A DNA stretch of 64,000 nt from Hyphobacterium indicum. Lineage in GTDB: Bacteria > Pseudomonadota > Alphaproteobacteria > Caulobacterales > Maricaulaceae. A program made the translations under genes and the position numbers. Where the stretch lies: positions 744,001-808,000 of the forward strand of contig NZ_QBDX01000004.1 of NCBI RefSeq assembly GCF_003129605.1. Reading direction: 5' to 3'. This document shows positions 45,438 to 52,741 of this stretch, piece after piece. Position 1 is the first letter of the stretch, and every line of letters begins with the position of its first letter. The notes under the pieces are model-generated. The model was given only the letters and a program-made list of their open reading frames with translations, ran no database searches and was not told where the DNA came from.

Positions 45438-45534
45438 CCTCCCCCGTTTACGGGGGAGGGGGACCACGCAGTGGTGGAGGGGGGAATTGCCCCCCTCGCC
45501 GCTTCGCGGCACTCCCCCCGCAAGCAGGGGGAGA
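45438..45534. repeat. Mosaic of consecutive GC-rich hairpins (REP/BIME-like)
   Basis: Five short palindromes follow one another: TCCTCCCCCG-loop-CGGGGGAGG, ACCAC/GTGGT, GGGGGG/CCCCCC, GCCGC/GCGGC and CTCCCCCC/GGGGGAG. They fill the gap between pheS and the following gene. The last unit recurs, inverted, at 42363-42389 beside the pheT stop. The pattern resembles interspersed palindromic elements found in many genomes. Confidence 0.72.
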
Positions 45535-45552
45535 AAGAGTACAGCAAACACA

Positions 45553-46635
45553 TCAGCTCAGCCCCGTCGCCAGATTCGCCTGCAAGAGCGGCGAGAAGCC
45601 GTAATGCGCCAGCCAGCGCGTGTCATTGGCGAAATAATCGCGCAGATCCGGTGCGCCATATTTCAGCATGGCGAGGCGGTCCACACCCATCCCCCAGGCA
45701 AAGCCCTGATACTCATCCGGATCCAGCCCGCAGGACCGGATGACGTTCGGATGCACCATGCCGCAACCGAGAATCTCCATCCAGCTTTCGCCTTCGCCGA
45801 TCTTCACGGCATCACCAACGCGGGAATATTTGACGTCCATCTCGGCGGACGGTTCGGTGAAGGGGAAATGGTGCGGGCGGAATTGCGCCTCGACCGTATC
45901 GGTCTCGAAGAAGGCGGCGAGGAAATCCATGAGGATGCCCTTGAGGTGGCCCATATGAGCCCCCTTGTCGATGACCAGGCCCTCGACCTGATGGAACATC
46001 GGCGTGTGGGTCTGGTCCCAGTCACAGCGATAGACGCGGCCCGGCGCGATGATCCGGATGGGCGGTTTCTGCGTCATCATCGTGCGGATCTGCACCGGTG
46101 AGGTGTGCGTGCGCAGAACCATCTGCGAGCCATCTTCACGCGGTTTCATGAAGAAGGTGTCGTGCGTATCACGCGCCGGATGGCCTTCGGGAAAGTTCAG
46201 GGCGGTGAAATTGTGGAAATCATCTTCCACATCCGGGCCTTCCGCGACGGTAAAGCCCATATCCGAGAAGATGACGGCGAGCTCTTCCATCACCTGTGTG
46301 ACCGGATGCAGCTTGCCGCGCGGCTCGGGACGGATGGGCAGGGTGACATCGGCGCGCTCGGTGGCGAGACGCGCATCCAGTGCGGCATCCTCCAGCGCGG
46401 CCTTCTTCGCCGCAATGGCCTCGCCAATCGTGTCCTTCAGCCCGTTGAGCGCCGGCCCCATCGTCTGACGTTCCTCCGGGCTCATCTGGCCCAGCGAGCG
46501 CATCATCAGGGAGATCTTGCCCTTTTTGCCGAGCGCTTCAACGCGCAGGGCTTCCAGCGCGGCCTCATCAGCGGCGGCGTCCACCGCGGACAGCAATTCG
46601 GTTTTCAGAGCGTCGATATCGCCGGGTCCGGCCAT
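45553..46635 (-). CDS. pheS: Phenylalanyl-tRNA synthetase alpha subunit
   Basis: A 360-residue class II synthetase subunit carrying the catalytic site. An N-terminal coiled coil is followed by motif 2 ([21 protein letters not shown]) and motif 3 ([18 protein letters not shown]), and the family-specific HDTFFMKP and [14 protein letters not shown] segments are present. It belongs to the rpmI-rplT-DUF1272-pheS-pheT group, all on the minus strand. Confidence 0.97.
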   Translation of the reverse strand: MAGPGDIDALKTELLSAVDAAADEAALEALRVEALGKKGKISLMMRSLGQMSPEERQTMGPALNGLKDTIGEAIAAKKAALEDAALDARLATERADVTLPIRPEPRGKLHPVTQVMEELAVIFSDMGFTVAEGPDVEDDFHNFTALNFPEGHPARDTHDTFFMKPREDGSQMVLRTHTSPVQIRTMMTQKPPIRIIAPGRVYRCDWDQTHTPMFHQVEGLVIDKGAHMGHLKGILMDFLAAFFETDTVEAQFRPHHFPFTEPSAEMDVKYSRVGDAVKIGEGESWMEILGCGMVHPNVIRSCGLDPDEYQGFAWGMGVDRLAMLKYGAPDLRDYFANDTRWLAHYGFSPLLQANLATGLS

Positions 46636-46705
46636 GGGTCTCGTCCTCGCATCACACAGCGCGTGTGCGCTGGTCTACCGCCCGGAAACGGAAATGGCGA
46701 GGGGA

Positions 46706-46891
46706 TCAGGACCGCTTTATGCGTTTGGGCCGGGCCACGAGCTCGCCGCCGCAATTCGGGCAGACATGTTTGTGAACATCCCCGGTGCAGGGTGCACAGA
46801 AGGAGCATTCAAAGCTGCAGATAAAGGCCGGGCCGTCCGGGAGAAGCGCCCGCTCGCACGTCTGGCAAGCGGGCTTCATCTCGAGGGCCAT
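46706..46891 (-). CDS. DUF1272 small zinc-ribbon-like protein
   Basis: A 61-residue protein with eight cysteines in the DUF1272 pattern: MKPACQTCERAL, ICSFECSFCAPC and HVCPNCGGELVARP. These should bind one or two structural zinc ions. Function is unknown. It begins 7 bp after the rplT stop, so it is translated from the ribosomal-protein transcript. Confidence 0.87.
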   Translation of the reverse strand: MALEMKPACQTCERALLPDGPAFICSFECSFCAPCTGDVHKHVCPNCGGELVARPKRIKRS

Positions 46892-46897
46892 CAGACG

Positions 46898-47254
46898 TTA
46901 GTCCAGCGCGGCCTGTGCCTGGTCGACCAGGGCTTTGAAGGCCTCGGGTTCCCGAATGGCCAGATCGGAGAGCACCTTGCGGTCCACTTCGATTCCGGCC
47001 TTCGTGAGGCCGGCCATAAATCGGGAATAGGTCGTGCCGTGCAGGCGCGCACCGGCATTGATCCGCTGGATCCACAAAGCGCGGAAATTGCGCTTCTTGG
47101 CGCGGCGGTCGCGATAGGCGTACTGACCGGCCTTTTCGACCGCCTGTACGGCAACGCGGTAAACATTTTTCCGGCGGCCATAATAACCTTTGGCCTGGGA
47201 AATAACTTTTTTGTGGCGGGCGCGGGAGACGGTGCCGCGTTTAACTCGTGCCAT
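46898..47254 (-). CDS. rplT: 50S ribosomal protein L20
   Basis: A 118-residue, strongly basic protein of normal length ([20 protein letters not shown] at the start, [19 protein letters not shown] near the end). It binds 23S rRNA early in large-subunit assembly and in many bacteria represses its own operon. It follows rpmI. Confidence 0.98.
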   Translation of the reverse strand: MARVKRGTVSRARHKKVISQAKGYYGRRKNVYRVAVQAVEKAGQYAYRDRRAKKRNFRALWIQRINAGARLHGTTYSRFMAGLTKAGIEVDRKVLSDLAIREPEAFKALVDQAQAALD

Positions 47255-47286
47255 GATTCAAGCTCCGTAACGGGTAATCCCGGGCC

Positions 47287-47490
47287 TTAAAGGCCGTAGG
47301 GGATGTAATTCTTTTTCACGATCTTCTGGTCGGCATCCGCCATGACGGTGGTGCCGCGCTTGTTGCGGATCTGTTTGTTGGTCCGCTTGATCATGCCGTG
47401 ACGTTTTCCGGCCTGTCCGGCTTTCACCTTGCCAGTCGCCGTGAGCTTGAAGCGCTTCTTGGCGCCGCTCTTGGTCTTCAACTTCGACAT
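47287..47490 (-). CDS. rpmI: 50S ribosomal protein L35
   Basis: A 67-residue basic protein ([21 protein letters not shown] ... [17 protein letters not shown]) typical of bL35. The start at 47490 gives the family length, and an upstream in-frame ATG would add an unrelated leader. It lies 32 bp before rplT. The usual neighbour infC is about 8 kb away. Confidence 0.96.
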   Translation of the reverse strand: MSKLKTKSGAKKRFKLTATGKVKAGQAGKRHGMIKRTNKQIRNKRGTTVMADADQKIVKKNYIPYGL

Positions 47491-47617
47491 TTTCGCTCCA
47501 TTTCCGGCGGGATAGACTCCGCCTTGCGTTCGTCGGCTGCCGGGCATGTCGATCTGGCCCGGGTGGCCGGTGTTTCAAAGAGCGGGCGTCATATGGGAAA
47601 AGCCGCGCGATTGCAAG

Positions 47618-47917
47618 TCAGACCGGCCGCCGCAAGGCGACATCTATCAGTTCGGCGAATTTCTGCCGCTGATCCTCGATATCGCCCGCCGCCAGCGCAT
47701 TCTCGACACAATAATCGGCATGGGTTTTCAGGACTTCTCGCTCGACCGAGGTCAGGGCCGCCTTGATCGCCGAGATCTGCGTCAGGATATCGATGCAATA
47801 GCGCTCGTCCTCGATCATCCGCGCCACACCACGGACCTGACCTTCCACCCGCTTCAACCGGCCCAGAAGTGCGGAATGGTCCGCGGCTTTCACATGGCCT
47901 TCGCATACATCCGTCAT
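47618..47917 (-). CDS. csoR: CsoR/RcnR-family metal-sensing repressor
   Basis: A 99-residue all-helical repressor: LLGRLKRVEGQVRGVARMIEDERYCIDIL, then KTHADYCVENAL. The Cys of DERYC and the His and Cys of THADYC match the Cu(I)-binding C-H-C triad of CsoR, so copper is the likely inducer. It is divergent from the copper cassette, with a CsoR-type operator between them, and should repress both directions until Cu(I) binds. Confidence 0.9.
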   Translation of the reverse strand: MTDVCEGHVKAADHSALLGRLKRVEGQVRGVARMIEDERYCIDILTQISAIKAALTSVEREVLKTHADYCVENALAAGDIEDQRQKFAELIDVALRRPV

Positions 47918-47937
47918 CGCTGATTACGCCTCCTTGA

Positions 47938-47954
47938 ATACCCCCTAGGGGTAT
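47938..47954. promoter_or_regulatory. CsoR operator of the copper cassette
   Basis: Half-sites ATACCCC and GGGGTAT are separated by 3 bp. The G/C-tract dyad closed by TAC/GTA ends is the known CsoR/RcnR-family operator form. It lies 16 bp before the start of the TolC-like gene and 21 bp before csoR. Confidence 0.85.
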
Positions 47955-47969
47955 GTTAGGGCTCCCGCC

Positions 47970-49310
47970 ATGTCAATTCGTGCTGCCATCATGCTTTTGC
48001 CGGGAAGCCTTCTCCTTGCAGGCTGCGTCACGGTGGATATGACCACCGAACGCGCAGAAATCGAGGCGCAGGCCGCCGAACGCGAAATCCCGTTGGCGGC
48101 CCCGGACACTATCGCGGGTGAAATCACCGAGGACATGGCGGTGGCGATTGCCGTCTCGCGCAATCCGCGCCTCGCCGCCGATCTGGCCGAGGCCGGACTG
48201 GCGCGGGCGGAATGGGCGTCAGCCATCTTGCCGCCCAACCTCATCGCCGAACTGACATATTTCAATCCGGAAGGGGCTGGCGGTATTCTCGATGCCGACA
48301 TTCGTGCGCCCGTCGCCGCCATCATTGGCTGGCCGCAACGCCGCGCCGCCGCGCGCGCCGGTTATGATGCGGCTCAGGCCCGCGCGCTTCAGCGTCTGAT
48401 CGACTTTTCCGCCGAAACCCGGCGGGCCTGGGTGGAAGCCGTCGCTGCCCGCGAACGCGCCAACATGTATGCCCGCATCCGGCAGTCGGCCGAGGCCGCC
48501 CTGCTGATCGCCGAAGAAATTGATGATCAGGGCAATGCGCCTCCTCTTGATCTGACCCGCCAGCGCGTAAACGTCCTCGCCGCGCAAGCCGCCGCCGAGG
48601 ACGCCGATCAGGCCGCGGAAACAGCGCGTATCCGGCTGGAAGTCCTGATGACCCGCACCGCGGACTTGCCCGGCCGCCTGCCCACGGACACGGCCTCCCC
48701 GCCCGATCCCGGCTCGGCTCGCACCACCGCCATTGGCACGAGCCTGCTCCTTGCTGCCGCCCGTGCCGACGCCGAAGCTGCCGCCCGGGCCGCCGGATAT
48801 GCCGGGATTGAAAGCCTGCTCCATGGTGAGCTCGGCATCGCGCTCGATATCGAGGATGGCGAAACCGAACGCGGCGTCTCCGCGCATTTCGACATCCCCA
48901 CAAACGGCTTCGGCCATCCGCAACGCGCGGCCGCCCGCATTCGTGCGCAGCAAGCCGCTGACCGTTATCAGGCCCTGCAGGCAGAAATCGCCGCCGAGGC
49001 GGGCATGCATGTGATGGAGATGGAACGCGCAGCCGCGCGCCTGACCCTGATACGCGATGAATGGTTACCTGCCTCCACGCTCGCGCTCGAACAAACCCTG
49101 CAACAGTATAATGGCATGCAGCTGGGCGTTTATGCCCTGCTGGACGCGTTCAATAGCCAGGTCGAGGCCGGGCGGGCCTATGTCGATACGCTGGAGCGCT
49201 ATCACCGCGCCCGCATCGCCCTGACCGCCCTGATGCAGGGCGGATCGCCCATGGGCATGACAGAATCACAAGGCCTGGACGCAGGCAATTCCGGCGCGGA
49301 GGGACACTGA
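47970..49310 (+). CDS. TolC-family outer-membrane lipoprotein of the copper cassette
   Basis: A 446-residue protein with a lipobox (GSLLLAGC, Cys at about 19), then OEP/TolC repeats rich in Ala, Glu and Arg (AVAIAVSRNPRLAADLAEAGLARAEW; LEQTLQQYNGMQLGVYALLDAF). It should be an outer-membrane channel or channel-like protein. No RND pump is encoded in this cassette, so its partner is unclear; it might serve the CusAB system elsewhere. It is the first gene after the CsoR operator. Confidence 0.87.
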   Translation: MSIRAAIMLLPGSLLLAGCVTVDMTTERAEIEAQAAEREIPLAAPDTIAGEITEDMAVAIAVSRNPRLAADLAEAGLARAEWASAILPPNLIAELTYFNPEGAGGILDADIRAPVAAIIGWPQRRAAARAGYDAAQARALQRLIDFSAETRRAWVEAVAARERANMYARIRQSAEAALLIAEEIDDQGNAPPLDLTRQRVNVLAAQAAAEDADQAAETARIRLEVLMTRTADLPGRLPTDTASPPDPGSARTTAIGTSLLLAAARADAEAAARAAGYAGIESLLHGELGIALDIEDGETERGVSAHFDIPTNGFGHPQRAAARIRAQQAADRYQALQAEIAAEAGMHVMEMERAAARLTLIRDEWLPASTLALEQTLQQYNGMQLGVYALLDAFNSQVEAGRAYVDTLERYHRARIALTALMQGGSPMGMTESQGLDAGNSGAEGH

Positions 49311-49311
49311 T

Positions 49312-50655
49312 ATGAGCTTTTCGCGCAGAGACGCATTGCTGGCTGGCGCAACAGGCCTCGTCGCGGCTCCCTTGGTTACGGCATCGGCGTCAGCGCAGAC
49401 ACGTACCAGCTACGCCCATTCCACCTCTGTCGATCACGGCACACGATACCGCCCCGGACGCCCGGGCGAGGACTATCGCCCGGTCATTACCCCTGATGGC
49501 GCGACACTGGATTATCGCATCGTCGACGGTGTGAAGGTCTTTCACCTCATCGCGGAGGAGGTGGAGCATGAATTTGCACCGGGCCTCACCGCACGTACCT
49601 GGGGGTATAATGGCCGCACCCACGGTCCCACCATCGAATGTGTCGAAGGCGACCGCGTCCGCATCTATGTCACCAACCGGCTGATCGCGCCGACGACCGT
49701 ACACTGGCATGGCGTCATCCTGCCATCAGGCATGGACGGGGTCGGCGGCCTCTCCCAGCGCGCCATCCATCCGGGCGAAACCTTTGTCTATGAATGGACC
49801 TTCCGCCAGCACGGCACCTTCATGTACCATTCCCATCATGACGAAATGACCCAGATGGCGATGGGTCTGATGGGCATGATTGTCGTCCATCCGCGCCGCC
49901 CGCGCGGACCGCTTCCGGACCGCGATTACGCCATCATGCTCTCGACCTGGAAGCTGGAGCCGGGCGCGCGCCGTCCCGATCCCAACGAGATGACGGACTT
50001 CAACCTGTTGACCATGAATGCGCGCGTCTATCCCGGAACGACGCCGCTACTGGCCCAGCGCAACGAACGGGTCCGCATCCGCATCGGCAATCTCTCGGCC
50101 ATGGATCACCACCCCATCCATCTGCACGGATACGCGTTCCGCATTACCGAGACCGATGGCGGGGAAATCCCCGCGAGCGCACAGCATCCGGACACCACCG
50201 TTCTGGTGCCGACCGGGGCCACCCGCACAATCGAATTCATTGCCGACAATCCCGGCGACTGGGCCATGCATTGTCACATGACGCATCACGTCATGAACCA
50301 GATGGGACACGGCCTGCCCAACCTGATCGGCGTCAATGCCCGGCGCATTGACCGCGCCGTTGGCCAGCTCCTGCCCAGCTATATGACGATGGGGCAGGAC
50401 GGTATGGGCGAGCATGGGGCGCATATCGAGATGGGCCATATGGACGTGCCGGACAATTCCATTCCCATGGTCGGCGCGCGCGGACCCCATGATTACATCA
50501 CCATGGGCGGCATGTTCACCATCCTCAAAGTCCGCGATCACCTGAACGGAGATACGGATCCGGGCTGGTATCAGGCACCTGACGGCACACAGGCCCGCGA
50601 AGCCACCGCCGCCGAATTGCAGCGTGACGGAATCAATCCGGACCGCAGAAGCTGA
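49312..50655 (+). CDS. Multicopper oxidase (periplasmic, copper resistance)
   Basis: A 447-residue enzyme exported by Tat (SFSRRDALLAGATGLVAAP). Copper ligands are visible in the three cupredoxin-type regions: TTVHWHGVILP, HGTFMYHSHHDEM, HHPIHLHGYAF and MHCHMTHHVMNQMGHG, the last giving the type 1 site. It probably oxidises Cu(I) to the less toxic Cu(II) in the periplasm. Met/His-rich patches (MTMGQDGMGEHGAHIEMGHM) near the C-terminus resemble the copper-collecting inserts of CueO/CopA oxidases. The start is 1 bp after the previous stop. Confidence 0.94.
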   Translation: MSFSRRDALLAGATGLVAAPLVTASASAQTRTSYAHSTSVDHGTRYRPGRPGEDYRPVITPDGATLDYRIVDGVKVFHLIAEEVEHEFAPGLTARTWGYNGRTHGPTIECVEGDRVRIYVTNRLIAPTTVHWHGVILPSGMDGVGGLSQRAIHPGETFVYEWTFRQHGTFMYHSHHDEMTQMAMGLMGMIVVHPRRPRGPLPDRDYAIMLSTWKLEPGARRPDPNEMTDFNLLTMNARVYPGTTPLLAQRNERVRIRIGNLSAMDHHPIHLHGYAFRITETDGGEIPASAQHPDTTVLVPTGATRTIEFIADNPGDWAMHCHMTHHVMNQMGHGLPNLIGVNARRIDRAVGQLLPSYMTMGQDGMGEHGAHIEMGHMDVPDNSIPMVGARGPHDYITMGGMFTILKVRDHLNGDTDPGWYQAPDGTQAREATAAELQRDGINPDRRS

Positions 50656-50670
50656 TTTCAGGAGGCCATC

Positions 50671-51138
50671 ATGGCCGCATCGCATCACGATCATCACGCC
50701 CATGACGGGCAGGACAGCACGACGCTCGTCTCTTCAGCCCATGCCACCCTGCACTGCCTCACCGGTTGTATCATCGGCGAAGTCGCAGGCCTCGCCATCG
50801 GTACCACTCTGGGCATCGGCGTCTTCTGGACCATCGTGCTCGCCGTTGTGCTGGCCTACATTTCCGGTTTCACACTCGCCGTCTTTCCCCTGATGAAGCG
50901 GGAGAGCCTGACATTCAGACAGGCCATGTCCGTCATCTGGCTGGGCGAAGCCATTTCCATCGGTGCAATGGAAATTGCCATGAATGGCGTTGATTATGCG
51001 GTGGGCGGCATGACGGCTGGATCGGTTCTCGCGCCGATGTTCTGGGCCGGTATTGCCGCCGCTGCACCGGCGGGCTTCCTCGCGGCCTGGCCCGTGAACT
51101 ATTATCTCTTGAAACGCCAGCTGAAATGCTGCCACTAG
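50671..51138 (+). CDS. DUF4396 membrane protein
   Basis: A 155-residue inner-membrane protein with four hydrophobic helices and a His-rich N-terminus (AASHHDHHAHDGQD). The core (HCLTGCIIGEVAGLAIGTTLG ... GFTLAVFPLMKR) fits DUF4396, a family often found beside copper oxidases. The C-terminus ends in CCH. The His and Cys ends suggest metal handling, but transport has not been shown. Confidence 0.83.
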   Translation: MAASHHDHHAHDGQDSTTLVSSAHATLHCLTGCIIGEVAGLAIGTTLGIGVFWTIVLAVVLAYISGFTLAVFPLMKRESLTFRQAMSVIWLGEAISIGAMEIAMNGVDYAVGGMTAGSVLAPMFWAGIAAAAPAGFLAAWPVNYYLLKRQLKCCH

Positions 51139-51147
51139 GAGCTGTCC

Positions 51148-51471
51148 ATGCACATCCTGTTTGCGCTTGCCCTGTTCGTATCCACCGCGGATCATGGAAC
51201 AGACGGACATGATCACCATCAGGCCGGGGAAGTAACGGCCCGGTCAACGGTTGCCGCCGATGTCCGCACCGTCGATGCGGAAGCGCGCACAGCCCTGTTG
51301 CGGCATGAGGCCATGCCGGAGCTGGGCATGCCGTCCATGGTAATGGAATTTGCGCTGGCCGACACGGTGGACATCACCCTCTTCGAACCCGGAGCAGCTC
51401 TGATGATCACAGCCGTCATGGGCACTGACGGCCTGACCGTGATCGCCGCCGAACCGGAATCTTCGGAATAA
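51148..51471 (+). CDS. CusF-like periplasmic copper-binding protein
   Basis: A 107-residue exported protein. After a short signal (ILFALALFVSTA) and a His-rich linker (DHGTDGHDHHQ), the CusF-type fold carries LRHEAMPELGMPSMVMEFAL, with the His and two Met ligands of CusF conserved but the cation-pi Trp replaced. It should bind Cu(I) or Ag(I) in the periplasm and hand it to efflux proteins. Its stop overlaps the next start (TAATG). Confidence 0.86.
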   Translation: MHILFALALFVSTADHGTDGHDHHQAGEVTARSTVAADVRTVDAEARTALLRHEAMPELGMPSMVMEFALADTVDITLFEPGAALMITAVMGTDGLTVIAAEPESSE

Positions 51472-52178
51472 TGCGCCCGGTGACCCGCTGGCTGGTCCGC
51501 CTGCACAAATGGGCAGCGCTGATTATCGGCTTGCAGGTGCTCGCCTGGGTCGCAGGTGGTCTGGTGATGAGCGCCATCCCCATCGAGCGGGTGCGCGGCG
51601 AGCATAATATTGCCGAGCCGGACGCCGCGCTGGATCTGGCTGGCGTTATGGCGCCGCAGGATGCGGCAGCAAGCGCTGGCATCACGCCATCAAGCGCCGA
51701 ATTGCGGCCCTGGCTGGGGCGGACCATCTATGAATTCGGCCGCGACGGCGAAGCCGCGCTGATTGTCGATGCCGTTTCCGGCGAGGTCCTGTCACCCATT
51801 GACGAAGCAGCCGCGATCGCGGCCGCACGGGCCGACTATGCCGGTGAAGCGGAGATCGGGGCGGTCACCTTCTTTGCCGAACCGACTTGGGAATCGCGGC
51901 GCGACATGCCGACCTGGCGCGTGGATTTTGCCGATGGCGAAGGCACGCGGCTCTATGTCAGCACGGCCACGGGAGAAGTGGTGGCCAGGCGCAATGATGT
52001 GTGGCGGATTTTCGATTTCTTCTGGATGCTGCACATCATGGATTACAGCGAGCGGACCGATTTCAATCATCCGCTTCTGATCCTCGCCAGCCTGTTTGCC
52101 CTCGGCATGAGCCTGTTCGGCTTTGTCCTGCTTTTCCCCTGGCTGGGACGGATGATGGCGCGGCGGCGGCTGGACTAG
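51471..52178 (+). CDS. PepSY-domain membrane protein
   Basis: A 235-residue protein with an N-terminal transmembrane helix (WAALIIGLQVLAWVAGGLVM), a periplasmic PepSY-like region (LSPIDEAAAIAAARADYAG ... WRVDFADGEGTRLYVSTATGEV) and a C-terminal helix (LLILASLFALGMSLFGFVLLF). It resembles PepSY-associated proteins that pass electrons or help reductases and regulators in metal homeostasis. It ends the copper cassette and converges on merC with a 4-bp overlap. Confidence 0.83.
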   Translation: MRPVTRWLVRLHKWAALIIGLQVLAWVAGGLVMSAIPIERVRGEHNIAEPDAALDLAGVMAPQDAAASAGITPSSAELRPWLGRTIYEFGRDGEAALIVDAVSGEVLSPIDEAAAIAAARADYAGEAEIGAVTFFAEPTWESRRDMPTWRVDFADGEGTRLYVSTATGEVVARRNDVWRIFDFFWMLHIMDYSERTDFNHPLLILASLFALGMSLFGFVLLFPWLGRMMARRRLD

Positions 52179-52621
52179 TCCTCGCACATCCCGCAATCGC
52201 GTTCGTGGTTATGACCAGCAGCCTGGCGGCGGCGCCAGTTTGCGACATGGGCGCCAATAAGGAAGCTGACACCGGTTACCGTCAGAACGGTTTCCATCGG
52301 CTGGGCGGCAATATGCGAGGCCCCGGTCAGCATCAGGACCAGGCCGAGCCCGGCAAAAGCCATCGTCCAGCGCCCGGCCCGCATTGTCCGCTCGCCCCAG
52401 AAAAAGGCCAGCAAGGTCACCGGCGCGGCCAGAAGAAACAGGATCAGATGCGCCCGGCCATCGACCAGTGACAGCCGCTCGGCCAGTTCCGGAGCCAGTG
52501 CCGGCGCCGCCACCGCAGCCGTCGGCAAGGCGAGGCAGTGCAGCAGGCAGATCAGCGATAGCCCGGTGCCGGACATGTCGAGAAGGGATCGGGTACGGTG
52601 GGTCATGGGCGGCGTGCTCAT
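52175..52621 (-). CDS. MerC-domain membrane protein, possible metal transporter
   Basis: A 148-residue inner-membrane protein with four helices. The first helix carries the MerC-type cysteine pair context (LSLICLLHCLALPTAAV), and a His/Cys tail (GHNHERDCGMCED) ends the protein. MerC was defined as a mercury importer, but chromosomal alphaproteobacterial relatives may handle zinc. The start at 52621 has an AGGA site upstream. A Zur-box-like palindrome lies 12 bp before the start, supporting a zinc link. Confidence 0.83.
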   Translation of the reverse strand: MSTPPMTHRTRSLLDMSGTGLSLICLLHCLALPTAAVAAPALAPELAERLSLVDGRAHLILFLLAAPVTLLAFFWGERTMRAGRWTMAFAGLGLVLMLTGASHIAAQPMETVLTVTGVSFLIGAHVANWRRRQAAGHNHERDCGMCED

Positions 52622-52632
52622 CCTTGTCCTGA

Positions 52633-52652
52633 AATGATATAATATAACATTA
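52633..52652 (-). promoter_or_regulatory. Zur-box-like palindrome upstream of merC
   Basis: The minus strand reads GTTATATTATATC within a longer AT-rich dyad (arms ATG...CAT). This is close to the GTTATnnnATAAC type recognised by Zur in alphaproteobacteria. It sits just before the merC ribosome-binding site and would place the gene under zinc-dependent repression. This rests on similarity to the known motif. Confidence 0.5.
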
Positions 52653-52690
52653 CAGGAATTCAAAGCACTGTTTGCCGTTTCGCTGTGCAA

Positions 52691-52718
52691 AAAGGGCGGC
52701 CCCGCAGGACCGCCCTTT
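52691..52718 (-). terminator. Rho-independent terminator
   Basis: A perfect 9-bp stem (AAAGGGCGG with CCGCCCTTT) with a 10-nt loop. On the minus strand it ends in a T5 tract, 24 bp beyond the stop of the four-domain repeat gene. Confidence 0.85.
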
Positions 52719-52741
52719 CCACGCCGGAATCCGTTCCGGGT

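Noticed and set aside
45438-45534. Could the palindrome cluster be a CRISPR array?
   Set aside because: The units differ in sequence and there are no equal spacers. It is a mosaic of different hairpins.
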